From an uncultured Allobosea sp. (GTDB lineage Bacteria > Pseudomonadota > Alphaproteobacteria > Rhizobiales > Beijerinckiaceae), in assembly GCF_945956895.1 (NCBI RefSeq), contig NZ_CAMFJF010000037.1:1-32304 (forward strand): a stretch of 32,304 nucleotides of DNA, given 5' to 3'. The notes under the pieces are model-generated. The model did no database searches, was not told where the DNA came from, and worked only from the letters and a program-made list of their open reading frames with translations. Below are positions 22,340 through 30,502 of the stretch, piece after piece. The translations under genes and the position numbers were made by a program. Within the stretch, counting starts at the first letter, position 1. Each line of letters opens with the position of its first letter.

Positions 22340-23494
22340 TCAGCCGAGATTCGGCGTGAAGTCGAGCCGCTTGTCGAACTTGATCTCGCCCTTGTCGTTC
22401 TTGACGATGTTGTAGCCGTGCAGGCCGTCACCGTTCTTGTCGAAATTGTATTGCCCTTCGGCACCGTTATGGCCGCGGATGGCGAGCATGGCCTGGCGCA
22501 CCTTCTCGGGCTCGGTGGAGCCCGCCTTGTTCATCGCCATGGCGAGGCAGGTCACGGCGTCGAAGGTCCAGGACGACTGGTTGTCCGGCGCGACCTTGCG
22601 GATGTCGCGATAGGCCTTGCCGAAGGCCTTCGAGGCATCGCTCGAATCCTCGGCATAGTCGGCGACGCCATAGGTGTTGTAGAGCGCGGGGCCCGCGAGC
22701 TTCAGCGCCGAGATGTTGACGATCGAGGGCGACCCGACCCAGGGGATGTTGACGCCGAGCTGGCGCAATTGCCGGGCGAAGATGCCAAGATCGGTCTCGA
22801 AGGTGAAGTAGGTGCCGAGAATGTCGGCGCCGGACTGGCGCACCGCCAGCACGACCGGCGTGAAGTCCTGGCTCTGGTTGGCGTAGCCCTGGTCGAGAGC
22901 GAGCGTCGAGCCATTGTCGGGCAGGGCGTCGGCGAGCGCCTTGCCGCCAGCGGTGCCGAAAGCGTCGGTCGAATGGACGATCGCCCATTTCTTCTTGCCG
23001 AGCTCCTTGGCACCGAACTGCGCGATCACCTTGCCCGAATAGGAATCGTTGGGGCGGAAGCGGAAGAGCCAGGGATTGCCGAGCTTGGTGAGGTTGGGGT
23101 CCGTGCCGCCGAAGCCGACCGGCTTGCCGACCTTGAGCATGTCGGGCGCCATCGCATGCATCTGCGTCGAGCGGATGGAGCCGAGAAAGGCGACGATATC
23201 CGGCTGGCTGGCCAGCTTGGAGAAGGCCAGGACCGCGCCGGGATTGGTGGTCTGGTCGTCCTCGAAGATCAGTTCGAGCGGCTTGCCGAGCACGCCGCCG
23301 GCCTTGTTGACCGCTTCCAGCGCGATCTTGGCGCCGGTCTGCGCGAAGGAGCCGGATTCGGCGGCGGCGCCGGTCATCGGCACGACCATGCCGATCTTGA
23401 CGGTCGCGCCCTGTGCGAAAGCAGTGCGGATGACGGTAGGCGCGGCAATGCTGCCGGCGAGCACCGTCGTAAATCCGCGACGAGTGAGATTCAT
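22340..23494 (-). CDS. ABC transporter substrate-binding protein, branched-chain amino acid type
   Basis: This 384-residue periplasmic-binding fold type I (Peripla_BP_6) protein has a Tat-like signal peptide (TRRGFTTVLAGSIAAPTVIR, cleavage near AFA). The mature start is TVKIGMVVPMTGAAAESG. It captures the substrate for the LivHMGF-type system encoded downstream. The substrate is not evident; members bind branched amino acids, urea, amides or aromatic acids. A good ribosome site (CGGGAGGATAGCG) precedes the ATG. The 287 nt upstream contain no clear gene. Confidence 0.93.
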   Translation of the reverse strand: MNLTRRGFTTVLAGSIAAPTVIRTAFAQGATVKIGMVVPMTGAAAESGSFAQTGAKIALEAVNKAGGVLGKPLELIFEDDQTTNPGAVLAFSKLASQPDIVAFLGSIRSTQMHAMAPDMLKVGKPVGFGGTDPNLTKLGNPWLFRFRPNDSYSGKVIAQFGAKELGKKKWAIVHSTDAFGTAGGKALADALPDNGSTLALDQGYANQSQDFTPVVLAVRQSGADILGTYFTFETDLGIFARQLRQLGVNIPWVGSPSIVNISALKLAGPALYNTYGVADYAEDSSDASKAFGKAYRDIRKVAPDNQSSWTFDAVTCLAMAMNKAGSTEPEKVRQAMLAIRGHNGAEGQYNFDKNGDGLHGYNIVKNDKGEIKFDKRLDFTPNLG

Positions 23495-23781
23495 CGCTAT
23501 CCTCCCGATTTAATGGATTAGATCGGATCTGAACGCCCGATTGCGGTCATGATGGAATATCTGCGGCCCCGCCAGAACCGCGTCTTTCATCATCCTTTAG
23601 TCTATGTCGCGAGGCCTCTTCCCGGCCGCCGGCTTTCCCGTCAGGCCCACGCCTTCGTCAAGGTCCGCCAGCTGGCGCAGCCTTGGGAGCGGGGCCGCCA
23701 AGATGAACGCGAGAGAACAAATCTGTTCAGGTCGCGTTCTTCCCCTGGATGCTCCAATCGATGGAGCAAAAGGAGGGTGTC

Positions 23782-24132
23782 ATGCACCGGTATGTTGTCT
23801 CGGCTCTGCTGGGTGCCGGCCTTGTCGTGTCGGCCGCCCCGGCTCGGGCAGGAGAGGCGCTCCCGCAAGACATCGTGCAGCGTCTCGGCAAGGTCTCCGT
23901 CGGATTCTCGATGTCGGAGGCGAAACGAGAACGCCTGATGATCATTCAGGAGAATATGGCCAACCAGCGCTATTATGGTGGTGGCGGCTATTACAGCCAT
24001 CCCGGCTATGGCGGTCCGGAGGGCTTTGTCCGACCTTACGGCCATGGCTATGGCGGCGGGTACGGTTACTACAATTCTTACCCCCAACAACGGCCCCTGA
24101 ATGGTCTGGAGCGTGGCTATTACGGGCGTTGA
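23782..24132 (+). CDS. Small secreted Gly/Tyr-rich protein, function unknown
   Basis: This 116-residue protein starts at ATG 23782, directly after AAGGAGGGTGTC; eleven more open codons upstream are unlikely to be used. It has a signal peptide (MHRYVVSALLGAGLVVSAAP, cleavage near ARA), then a short helical segment with many charged residues. The C-terminal tail is dominated by Gly, Tyr, His and Pro (YYGGGGYYSHPGYGG; HGYGGGYGYYNSYP). Low-complexity Gly/Tyr tails occur in envelope-associated or adhesive proteins. I do not recognise the family. It stands alone between oppositely oriented genes. Confidence 0.7.
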   Translation: MHRYVVSALLGAGLVVSAAPARAGEALPQDIVQRLGKVSVGFSMSEAKRERLMIIQENMANQRYYGGGGYYSHPGYGGPEGFVRPYGHGYGGGYGYYNSYPQQRPLNGLERGYYGR

Positions 24133-24215
24133 CGACGTGTCGGGCTAAGCGGCCTGGGCCAGGACTGTTCCGCTATTTTCGAGCGCCACGCACACGAGCG
24201 ATCCATCGCCCGTGT

Positions 24216-25094
24216 TCATCGCGGCGGGACGAGCGGCTTGAGGGCCTCCACGAGTTCCGTCGCGCCCCGGCGGATCTCGCTGGCATCCGGCGCGATCTCG
24301 ATCAGGCCGCCCTCGCGGTGGGCGTCGTAGAGCTTGAACAGCAATTCGGCAGCGCTCGCGCTCACGAGCCGTTCGAGACTGTCCTGACGCTGCGCGCGAG
24401 GCACGGCCTGCGCCTCGATCGTTCGGTCCAGGAGCTGGCTCAGCGCCGCCGCGACATCGCCGGGACTGTATCGGCGCGGCCCTTCGGCATGGACGATCTC
24501 CCCTCCTTGCCCGGCGGCTGGGCGCAGCAGGAGATCGGCGGCGATCCGGCCGAGATCGGGAGCCGAAATCATCGGGAGCAGCTTGTCGACCGGGTCGTGA
24601 AAGCTGCGCAGGATCCCGGACGCGATCGCCATCGGAATGGTGCGCGCCCAGCCCTCCATATGTTCCGCCGATCGCAGGAACAGCGTCCGCGCATCGAGTC
24701 GGTTGAGCCGCTCCTCGAAGGCTCGAAACATGCTGGGCATCCCGATATCGGCGGCGACGTGGGCGCCGTAATCGGAAATCGCCAGCACTTGCCGCGGGCG
24801 GGCTCGCTCGAGCGCCGTGGCAAGGCTTTCGATGGATCGCAGCATGTCGGGAATCGTGTCCTTCGCCTGCGGCGCCACAGGGAGGATGATCTGCACCGCA
24901 TCCGCACCGTCGATCGCGCTGGCGAGGGACGCGGTGTCCTGTAGATCGGCCTGGACGATCTCGCATCCGATCTCGCTGAGCCGCACCGCCTTCGCCAGGT
25001 CCCGCAGGATCGCTCGGACCGGCAGGCCGGCATCGCGCAAGGCTCGTGCGGTTGAATAGCCGACCTTTCCGGCAGCCCCGACGATGGCAAACAT
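24216..25094 (-). CDS. NmrA-like NAD(P)-binding protein (atypical SDR)
   Basis: This 292-residue protein has an N-terminal Rossmann motif GAAGKVG (6-12), with RDL after the second strand and ADLQDTASLASAIDGADAV typical of NmrA/HSCARG and QOR2-type proteins. No YxxxK catalytic pair is obvious, in line with redox-sensing or quinone-reductase-like members. GGAGATCAAGC precedes the ATG. It appears monocistronic, with its stop 83 nt from the convergent Gly/Tyr-rich gene. Confidence 0.85.
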   Translation of the reverse strand: MFAIVGAAGKVGYSTARALRDAGLPVRAILRDLAKAVRLSEIGCEIVQADLQDTASLASAIDGADAVQIILPVAPQAKDTIPDMLRSIESLATALERARPRQVLAISDYGAHVAADIGMPSMFRAFEERLNRLDARTLFLRSAEHMEGWARTIPMAIASGILRSFHDPVDKLLPMISAPDLGRIAADLLLRPAAGQGGEIVHAEGPRRYSPGDVAAALSQLLDRTIEAQAVPRAQRQDSLERLVSASAAELLFKLYDAHREGGLIEIAPDASEIRRGATELVEALKPLVPPR

Positions 25095-25183
25095 GCTTGA
25101 TCTCCGGTGACGCCGGACCTGCCGCCTTCATGCACGGATCGCCAGGCGGGCTCAATTCACGCTTGGTGGACGAAGCTCAGCGC

Positions 25184-25825
25184 TTACCATCGCAGCAGCC
25201 GCGGGAAAACCAGCGCACCGAGACCGGCTATGGCGGCGATCGCGATCGTATACCACGTCGCCAGGAAGGGAACCGCGTCGTCCGGGCAATGCAGGCTGTA
25301 GGCGACCGTCGCGAGGCCGGCCGAGGCCAGGCCGGCGCAGGCGCCGGTCAGCCGGCTGTCGACCGGCGCTCCACGCCGCGCGAGCGCGAACAGGATCGCG
25401 AATGGGATCAGCGCATAGAGCGGCACGGCGATGAGGCAGGCGCGCCAGTAGCGGCCGAAGATCAGCGTGCTCCACTGCTCGGCCGGCGACTGGGCCAGCG
25501 TGAATGCGGCCCAGCCGACCACGAGCAGGATCGGCAGCGCCACCAGCGGCAGGCGCTTTCCCGGCTGCAACCCGGGCCGGAGGCTCCGCTGGAACAGAAC
25601 GAGCGCGATGCTGGCGACGCTGGCGCCAAGCAGCATCTTGGCGATCACGGGGCGGGTCAGCCAGGCATGGGCGAAGTCCGGGCGGGCGCCGAGCGTGATG
25701 AGGACGAGCAGGGCGGCGAGCATCAGCGCCGCCAGCGCGCAAAGCCAAGTGGCGCGGCGCAGCCAGCCGGTATCCACCGGACGATCGTCCGCGGCCATCA
25801 GGGCAATCAGGTCATCGGTCTGCAT
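25184..25825 (-). CDS. nrsF: NrsF-type membrane anti-sigma factor (DUF1109)
   Basis: This 213-residue protein has six predicted membrane helices and the NrsF/DUF1109 fingerprints RPVIAKMLLG, FGRYWRACLIAVPL and HCPDDAVPFLATWY. C130 and C180 correspond in position to the two cysteines I recall as required for metal response in Caulobacter NrsF. It should hold the upstream-encoded ECF sigma factor at the inner membrane until stress modifies the cysteines. ATG 25825 is preferred over GTG 25840, because the predicted sigma-type promoter (GTAACC-N16-CGAA) would leave almost no leader for the GTG. Confidence 0.87.
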   Translation of the reverse strand: MQTDDLIALMAADDRPVDTGWLRRATWLCALAALMLAALLVLITLGARPDFAHAWLTRPVIAKMLLGASVASIALVLFQRSLRPGLQPGKRLPLVALPILLVVGWAAFTLAQSPAEQWSTLIFGRYWRACLIAVPLYALIPFAILFALARRGAPVDSRLTGACAGLASAGLATVAYSLHCPDDAVPFLATWYTIAIAAIAGLGALVFPRLLRW

Positions 25826-25851
25826 GTCTGTCTGTTCCACTCGACCGGGAA

Positions 25852-25877
25852 TTCGTGCCGAGCCATCGAAAGGTTAC
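25852..25877 (-). promoter_or_regulatory. SigF/NrsF-type ECF promoter upstream of nrsF
   Basis: On the minus strand, GTAACC (25877-25872), a 16-nt spacer and CGAA (25855-25852) match exactly the GTAACC-N16-CGAA promoter I recall for the Caulobacter SigF regulon. The -10 element is 27 nt before the nrsF ATG. It lies between the sigma gene stop and nrsF, so it would raise anti-sigma levels on activation, a negative-feedback arrangement. Confidence 0.7.
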
Positions 25878-25900
25878 GTGGTCGCAATCGCATGGGGCCG

Positions 25901-26473
25901 TCATCCCGGTCTCGTGCCACGTCGCGAGAGGAATTTCGCCATGGCCTGCAGGCCGCGATGGATCGCGACCTTGGCCGCCGTCTCCGTCATGCCCGCCGCC
26001 TGGGCTGCCTCGGCCACCGTCGCGCCTTGCAATTTCACCCTGTCGATCAGGCTGCGCGTGCGTTCCGGCAGGGCAGCCATGGCACGGGTCAGGTCGAGCC
26101 GCGCCTCCGATGCCGCGCTGTCTGCCGGGCCGGCGTATTGATGCGCCTCGTCTTCGAGCGGCAGAGCATCGGCATGGCGGCCTGAGCGGCGCAGATGGTC
26201 GACCAGCTTGTAGCGCGCGATCGCATGCGCCCAGGCCGTCACCGGGCTCGCGGGATCATAGGTGTGGCGCGACAGGTGCAGCGCCAGCAGGGTTTCCTGC
26301 AGCACGTCTTCCGCCTCGCTCGCGTCGGTCCGGCCGGCGCGGGCCAGCATCTGGCGCAGATAGCCGCGCAACCGCGTGCTGATCGTATCCAGGAACAGGC
26401 GATAGGCTGCGGCATCGCCGGCAAGGGCCGCGAGGAAGAGCGGTCGGAGCTGGGTTTCGAGCTCTTGCAGCGA
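25901..26473 (-). CDS. ECF RNA polymerase sigma factor paired with NrsF
   Basis: This protein of about 190 residues has region 2 (LRGYLRQMLARAGRTDASEAEDVLQE, abbreviated; DVLQETLLALH; PVTAWAHAIARYKLVDHLRR) and region 4 (ALPERTRSLIDRVKLQG; TVAEAAQAAGMTETAAKVAIHRG). GTG 26473 (V-S-L-Q-E-L) matches the usual start of the family. A longer GTG start at 26539 adds 22 residues with no family similarity and is less likely. The nrsF gene follows in the same direction. No GTAACC motif was found directly upstream of the sigma gene, so its own control differs from that of nrsF. Confidence 0.88.
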   Translation of the reverse strand, partial: SLQELETQLRPLFLAALAGDAAAYRLFLDTISTRLRGYLRQMLARAGRTDASEAEDVLQETLLALHLSRHTYDPASPVTAWAHAIARYKLVDHLRRSGRHADALPLEDEAHQYAGPADSAASEARLDLTRAMAALPERTRSLIDRVKLQGATVAEAAQAAGMTETAAKVAIHRGLQAMAKFLSRRGTRPG

Positions 26474-26629
26474 CACGTCTTGCGCTTTTTCGCAGAGGGA
26501 ATGGGCATCCTGTCCGTCGCATGGCACGCGCGGCCTCACAAGCCCGCGATGGCCTGGTGAAGCGCCGGCTGCCCCCGGCTACGCTCACGCGGGTGTGCAA
26601 GGCTTCAGCGGCGCGCGGCGAGGTGGCGG

Positions 26630-27514
26630 ATGGCGACAAGACCGGGGCTCGTCGGTGTGTTGGCCTGCTTCATCTTTGCGGCGTCGGCCGCCGCACAGGC
26701 GCCGGACTCTCGCAAGCCCGGCGATGCCTGTCCTGCCGCGCCGGGCTGCAGCGTGGCGAGCGGCAGCTATCGCATCCTGCTGCCGCCGCCGGCCACGGCA
26801 GGGCGGCCGGTCGGCGCGATCGTCTTCTTCCACGGCTATCAGGGCTCGGCCGAGGAGGTGATCGCCGATCCCAGCCTGATAGCCGTCGCAAAGCGCCTCG
26901 GGGTCGCGCTGATCGCGCCCGACGGCGCTGGCAAGTCCTGGTCCTATCCCGACTCGCCTGCGAAGCAGCGCGATGAATTCGCCTTCGTCGGGCAGGTGCT
27001 GGACGATGTAACCGCGCGCTTTCCCGTCGATCCCGGCCGCATCCTTGCGAGCGGCTTCTCGCAGGGCGGTTCGATGGTCTGGTATCTCGCCTGCTGGATG
27101 CCGCGGCGCTTCGCGGGTTTTGCACCGATCGCCGGCGCCTTCTGGGAGCCATTGCCGGAACGCTGCGACGGCCCGCGCCCGCCATTGATCCATGTCCATG
27201 GCACGAGCGATATGACGGTGCCGCTCGCCGGTCGCGCCCTGCGCTCCGGCGCCCGGCAGGGCGATGTCTTCAAGAGCCTCGCTGTCTTCGCGCCGGGCGG
27301 CTGCACCGCCGGCTGGGCGGAGGCTATTCGCACCGCCGCTGCGCCGGAGGACCTGAGCTGCCGGGTTGCCACCGGTTGCGGCAGCACCGCGCGGCTAGAG
27401 CTTTGCCTGCATGCCGGCGGCCATGTGTCCGACGCGGCCTGGGTCGAGCGCGCCTGGCGCCTGACGATGCCGGCACGGCCGCCTGCCTCGGCAGCCGGTC
27501 TCACGTCTCCGTGA
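26630..27514 (+). CDS. Secreted alpha/beta-hydrolase esterase (PHB depolymerase/LpqC-like)
   Basis: This 294-residue protein has a signal peptide (LVGVLACFIFAASAAAQA) and a catalytic triad S144 in GFSQGGSM, D194 in HGTSDMTVP and H265 in HAGGHVSD. An oxyanion-type FFHGYQGS motif lies at 66-73. Several cysteines in the mature protein suggest disulfides and a periplasmic or extracellular location. The family includes feruloyl and acetylxylan esterases and polyhydroxybutyrate depolymerase homologues; the substrate is not determinable. GAGG precedes the ATG. It is divergent from the ECF sigma gene. Confidence 0.87.
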   Translation: MATRPGLVGVLACFIFAASAAAQAPDSRKPGDACPAAPGCSVASGSYRILLPPPATAGRPVGAIVFFHGYQGSAEEVIADPSLIAVAKRLGVALIAPDGAGKSWSYPDSPAKQRDEFAFVGQVLDDVTARFPVDPGRILASGFSQGGSMVWYLACWMPRRFAGFAPIAGAFWEPLPERCDGPRPPLIHVHGTSDMTVPLAGRALRSGARQGDVFKSLAVFAPGGCTAGWAEAIRTAAAPEDLSCRVATGCGSTARLELCLHAGGHVSDAAWVERAWRLTMPARPPASAAGLTSP

Positions 27515-27518
27515 TCGT

Positions 27519-27544
27519 GTAACCAAACGCTCATCCCGCGCGAT
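27519..27544 (+). promoter_or_regulatory. Candidate SigF/NrsF-type ECF promoter before TPP-enzyme gene
   Basis: GTAACC (27519-27524), 16 nt, then CGAT (27541-27544). It differs by one base from the exact motif before nrsF and has the same spacing. It lies 43 nt before the ATG at 27587, in the 72-nt gap after the esterase gene. This makes the TPP-enzyme/OpgC operon a likely target of the local ECF sigma factor. Confidence 0.55.
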
Positions 27545-27586
27545 CTCTCCAGCACAGCCGCTGCAGCGGCGAAGCGGAGAGAGACG

Positions 27587-29236
27587 ATGCGCCACGAACG
27601 GATAGCCGTCGCGGAGCTGTCAGGAACCGGTCCGGCAGACAGCCTGACCGGTGCCGACCTCATGGCGGCCCAATTGGCGGCGGCCGGCGCGACCCATGCC
27701 TTCGGCATCCCGGGCGGGGAGGTTCTGGCGCTGGTCGATGCGCTCGAACGCTGCGGCATCCGCTTCCAGCTCGCGCGGCACGAGAACGCCGCCGGCTTCA
27801 TGGCGGAGGGGCTCTGGCATGCGACCGGCGCGCTGCCCCTTCTGGTCGCGACGCTCGGTCCCGGCGTCGCCAATGCCGTCAACGTCGTTGCCAATGCGCA
27901 GCAGGATCGCGTGCCGCTGATCGTCGTGACCGGCTGCGTCGATCAGGCCCTGGCCGAAAGCTACACGCATCAGATCTTCGACCATCAGGCGGTGCTGCGT
28001 CCGCTCGTCAAGGCGAGCTTCCGTGCGGCGCCCGGCACCGAGGACCTCGTCGTCGCCAAGGCTGTCGCCATAGCCCGGCGCGGGCGGCCGGGGCCGGTCC
28101 ATATCGACCTGCCGATCGCGGTGGCGGAAGCCCGCACGCCGAACCGCGCCTTGCTTCCCGCCCCCGCTTTGCAGCGTTCCCTGCCGGCCGATCTCTCGGC
28201 CGCGCGCGACCTGATCGCGCTCGCGCAGAGGCCGCTGGTCATCGTCGGGCTCGACCTCGTCCATCAGGGTGGGGCGGTGGCGCTCGATCGCTTCCTGGCG
28301 CGAACGGGCGCTCCGCTGCTGACGACATACAAGGCGAAAGGGCTGGTGCCGGAGGGCGATCGGCGCGTCATCGGCGGGTTGGGGCTCTCGCCCCGAGCCG
28401 ATGCGATCATACGGCCGCTGATCGATGCGGCCGATCTGATCGTGCTTGCGGGCTACGATCCGATCGAGATGCGTCAGGGCTGGCGCCATCCCTGGCCGGA
28501 CGGCAAGCCCGTCATCGATATCGTTGCCGAGCCGATGCAGCACGGCATGCATCATTCCAGCCTGCTGCTCGAAGGCGATGTCGGCGCCATCCTCGCCAGG
28601 CTGGTCGAGGGGCTGACCGCCAGATCGGTCTGGCCGGGACAGGAGCCGGCGGAGGTCCGCGCGGCGTTCCGCGCCGCCTTCACCGCCCCCGTCGGCTGGG
28701 GGCCTCATGCCGTCTTCGAGACGCTGCGGCGGGTCGCGCCGGCCGGCACGGTCGCGACAGCCGATTCCGGCGCGCATCGCATCCTGCTCAGCCAGATGTG
28801 GAACTGCGATGGGCCGCGCCGCCTTTTGCAGTCGAGCGGGCTCTGCACCATGGGCTGCGCCTTGCCGCTGGCGACGGGCGCCGCGCTCGGCTCCGGCCAC
28901 CCGACTCTCTGTTTCGTCGGCGATGCCGGCCTCGAGATGGTGCTGGGCGAACTGGCGACGCTTCGCGATCTTGGCCTGCCGGTGATCGTCGTCGCCCTCG
29001 TCGACAAGGCGCTCGGGCTGATCGCGCTGAAGCAGCGCCAGCTTGGCCTGGCCCGCAACGGTGTCGATATCGGCGAGACCGATTTCGCTGCCGTCGCGCG
29101 TGCCATGGGCGGACATGGCGCGACAATCGAGGATAGCGAGACGCTCGCGCACGAGGCGGAGGCGGCCTTCCGGCGCGACGGTTTCACGCTGCTCGCCTGC
29201 CGCATCGATGCCTCCCGCTACGAGGGAGCGTTCTGA
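27587..29236 (+). CDS. Thiamine-pyrophosphate-dependent enzyme, acetolactate-synthase-like
   Basis: This 549-residue protein has the three-domain TPP architecture. E66 in ARHENAAGFMAEG is the catalytic Glu that activates the cofactor, the middle domain spans about 200-340, and the cofactor-binding motif GDAGLEMVLGEL starts at 445. The Mg-ligand Asn of the usual NN pair is replaced by Asp473 (LVDKALGLI). It resembles acetolactate synthase, sulfoacetaldehyde acetyltransferase and related lyases, but it is not the biosynthetic IlvB as far as can be judged. GGAGAGAGACG precedes the ATG. The stop overlaps the OpgC start (TGATG). Confidence 0.87.
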   Translation: MRHERIAVAELSGTGPADSLTGADLMAAQLAAAGATHAFGIPGGEVLALVDALERCGIRFQLARHENAAGFMAEGLWHATGALPLLVATLGPGVANAVNVVANAQQDRVPLIVVTGCVDQALAESYTHQIFDHQAVLRPLVKASFRAAPGTEDLVVAKAVAIARRGRPGPVHIDLPIAVAEARTPNRALLPAPALQRSLPADLSAARDLIALAQRPLVIVGLDLVHQGGAVALDRFLARTGAPLLTTYKAKGLVPEGDRRVIGGLGLSPRADAIIRPLIDAADLIVLAGYDPIEMRQGWRHPWPDGKPVIDIVAEPMQHGMHHSSLLLEGDVGAILARLVEGLTARSVWPGQEPAEVRAAFRAAFTAPVGWGPHAVFETLRRVAPAGTVATADSGAHRILLSQMWNCDGPRRLLQSSGLCTMGCALPLATGAALGSGHPTLCFVGDAGLEMVLGELATLRDLGLPVIVVALVDKALGLIALKQRQLGLARNGVDIGETDFAAVARAMGGHGATIEDSETLAHEAEAAFRRDGFTLLACRIDASRYEGAF

Positions 29237-30432
29237 TGGCCGCTCTCCCCGCCACTCCGACAAAGCGGCCTCGCGACGAGCGGCTCGACCTCTTTCGCGG
29301 CTTGACCATGTTGATCATCTTCGTCGCCCATCTGCCGGAGAACAGCTGGAACGCCTGGATACCCGCCCGTTTCGGCTTTTCCTCGGGCGCGGAACTCTTC
29401 GTGTTCTGCTCCGGTATCGCCAGCGCGCTCGCTTTCGGCAGCGTCTTCACCCGGCGCGGTCTTTGGCTGGGTACGGCGCGCATCGCCTATCGGATCTGGC
29501 AGGTCTACTGGGCACAGATCGGCCTCGTCCTGGCGCTGATCGCGCTTGCCGCCGCGCTGGACGGGGTCTTCGGCCTCGCCGTGCTGGCGCAGCAGTTCCA
29601 GCCGCTGCTGGTCGATCCCGAGAACGCGCTGCTCGGCCTTGCAACGCTGACCTGGCAGCCGGACTATCTCGATATCCTGCCGCTATATCTCGTCATCCTG
29701 ACGCTCGTACCCGTGATGATGCTGGCGCGCCGGCTCCACGCCGCCTTGCCCTTCCTGATCGCCGTTGCGCTCTACGCGGGGGCCTGGGCGACCGGGCTCA
29801 ACCTCTCCGGCAATCCGTGGACCGGCGCCAGCTGGTTCCTCAATCCCTTCGCCTGGCAGCTCATCTTCTTCATCGGCTTCTTCATCGCCATGAAATGGCT
29901 GCCGGTGCCCCGGCTCGGCGACCGGCGATTGATGATGGCAGCCGGGCTCTTCATCCTGATCTCGGTGCCGCTTTCCTTCTGGGGCATCCTGGAGCATTGG
30001 CCGCTCGCGCAGGCGGTCCGCGATCTCGTCATTCCCGCCAGCGAGAAGACGGACCTGCATATCCTGCGCGTGCTGCACTTCCTGGCGCTGGCCTATCTCG
30101 TGCTCAGCCTGATCGAACCCTGGCGGGACCGGCTCGATCGCGGCGCGGGGCATCTCCTCATCCTGATCGGGCGGCAGTCGCTGGCCTGCTTCCTGGCGAG
30201 CGTGATGCTGGCGCGATTGCTGGGCACGATCGCCGACATGGAAGGGCGCGGCGAGATTCTGGTCGCCCTGCTCAATCTTACGGGCTTCGCGCTGATCCTC
30301 GCCACCGCATGCGTCGTCGGCTGGTTCAAGAGCGCGCCCTGGGCTGGGCATAGGCACAGGCCTGCGGCCGAGACGCGCCACGAGCCGGCCGTGAACTCCC
30401 CGCTGACAACACGGGTCCGTGAAGCGAGTTGA
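29236..30432 (+). CDS. OpgC-family membrane acyltransferase (glucan succinyl transferase-like)
   Basis: This 398-residue integral membrane protein has about ten helices. The N-terminal RDERLDLFRGLTMLIIFVAH (Arg/Asp/Arg followed by His) is the signature of OpgC-type acyltransferases, and LILIGRQSLACFLASVMLAR is the conserved late helix. OpgC proteins add succinyl groups to osmoregulated periplasmic glucans. ATG 29236 overlaps the TPP-enzyme stop, showing translational coupling. The C-terminal 35 residues are hydrophilic. Confidence 0.9.
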   Translation: MAALPATPTKRPRDERLDLFRGLTMLIIFVAHLPENSWNAWIPARFGFSSGAELFVFCSGIASALAFGSVFTRRGLWLGTARIAYRIWQVYWAQIGLVLALIALAAALDGVFGLAVLAQQFQPLLVDPENALLGLATLTWQPDYLDILPLYLVILTLVPVMMLARRLHAALPFLIAVALYAGAWATGLNLSGNPWTGASWFLNPFAWQLIFFIGFFIAMKWLPVPRLGDRRLMMAAGLFILISVPLSFWGILEHWPLAQAVRDLVIPASEKTDLHILRVLHFLALAYLVLSLIEPWRDRLDRGAGHLLILIGRQSLACFLASVMLARLLGTIADMEGRGEILVALLNLTGFALILATACVVGWFKSAPWAGHRHRPAAETRHEPAVNSPLTTRVREAS

Positions 30433-30502
30433 ACGCCGCTTGATCGCGCCGTTGCGAACTTTCTGACGAGCGCCCTTCACCGGCGCAGCAATGGAGCAGC
30501 CC

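Noticed and set aside
19548..23521. Long plus-strand open frames (625 and 551 codons) opposite the liv genes
   Set aside because: Low-complexity Asp/Gln/Arg/Gly-rich translations antisense to unmistakable transporter genes.
27557..27570. 14-bp perfect palindrome GCCGCTGCAGCGGC before the TPP-enzyme gene
   Set aside because: A loopless GC-rich palindrome with no second copy in the window; chance is likely in such composition, though an operator cannot be excluded.
27620..29263. 547-codon minus-strand open frame opposite the TPP enzyme
   Set aside because: Antisense shadow with no domain; the TPP enzyme on the plus strand has its catalytic Glu and cofactor motif.
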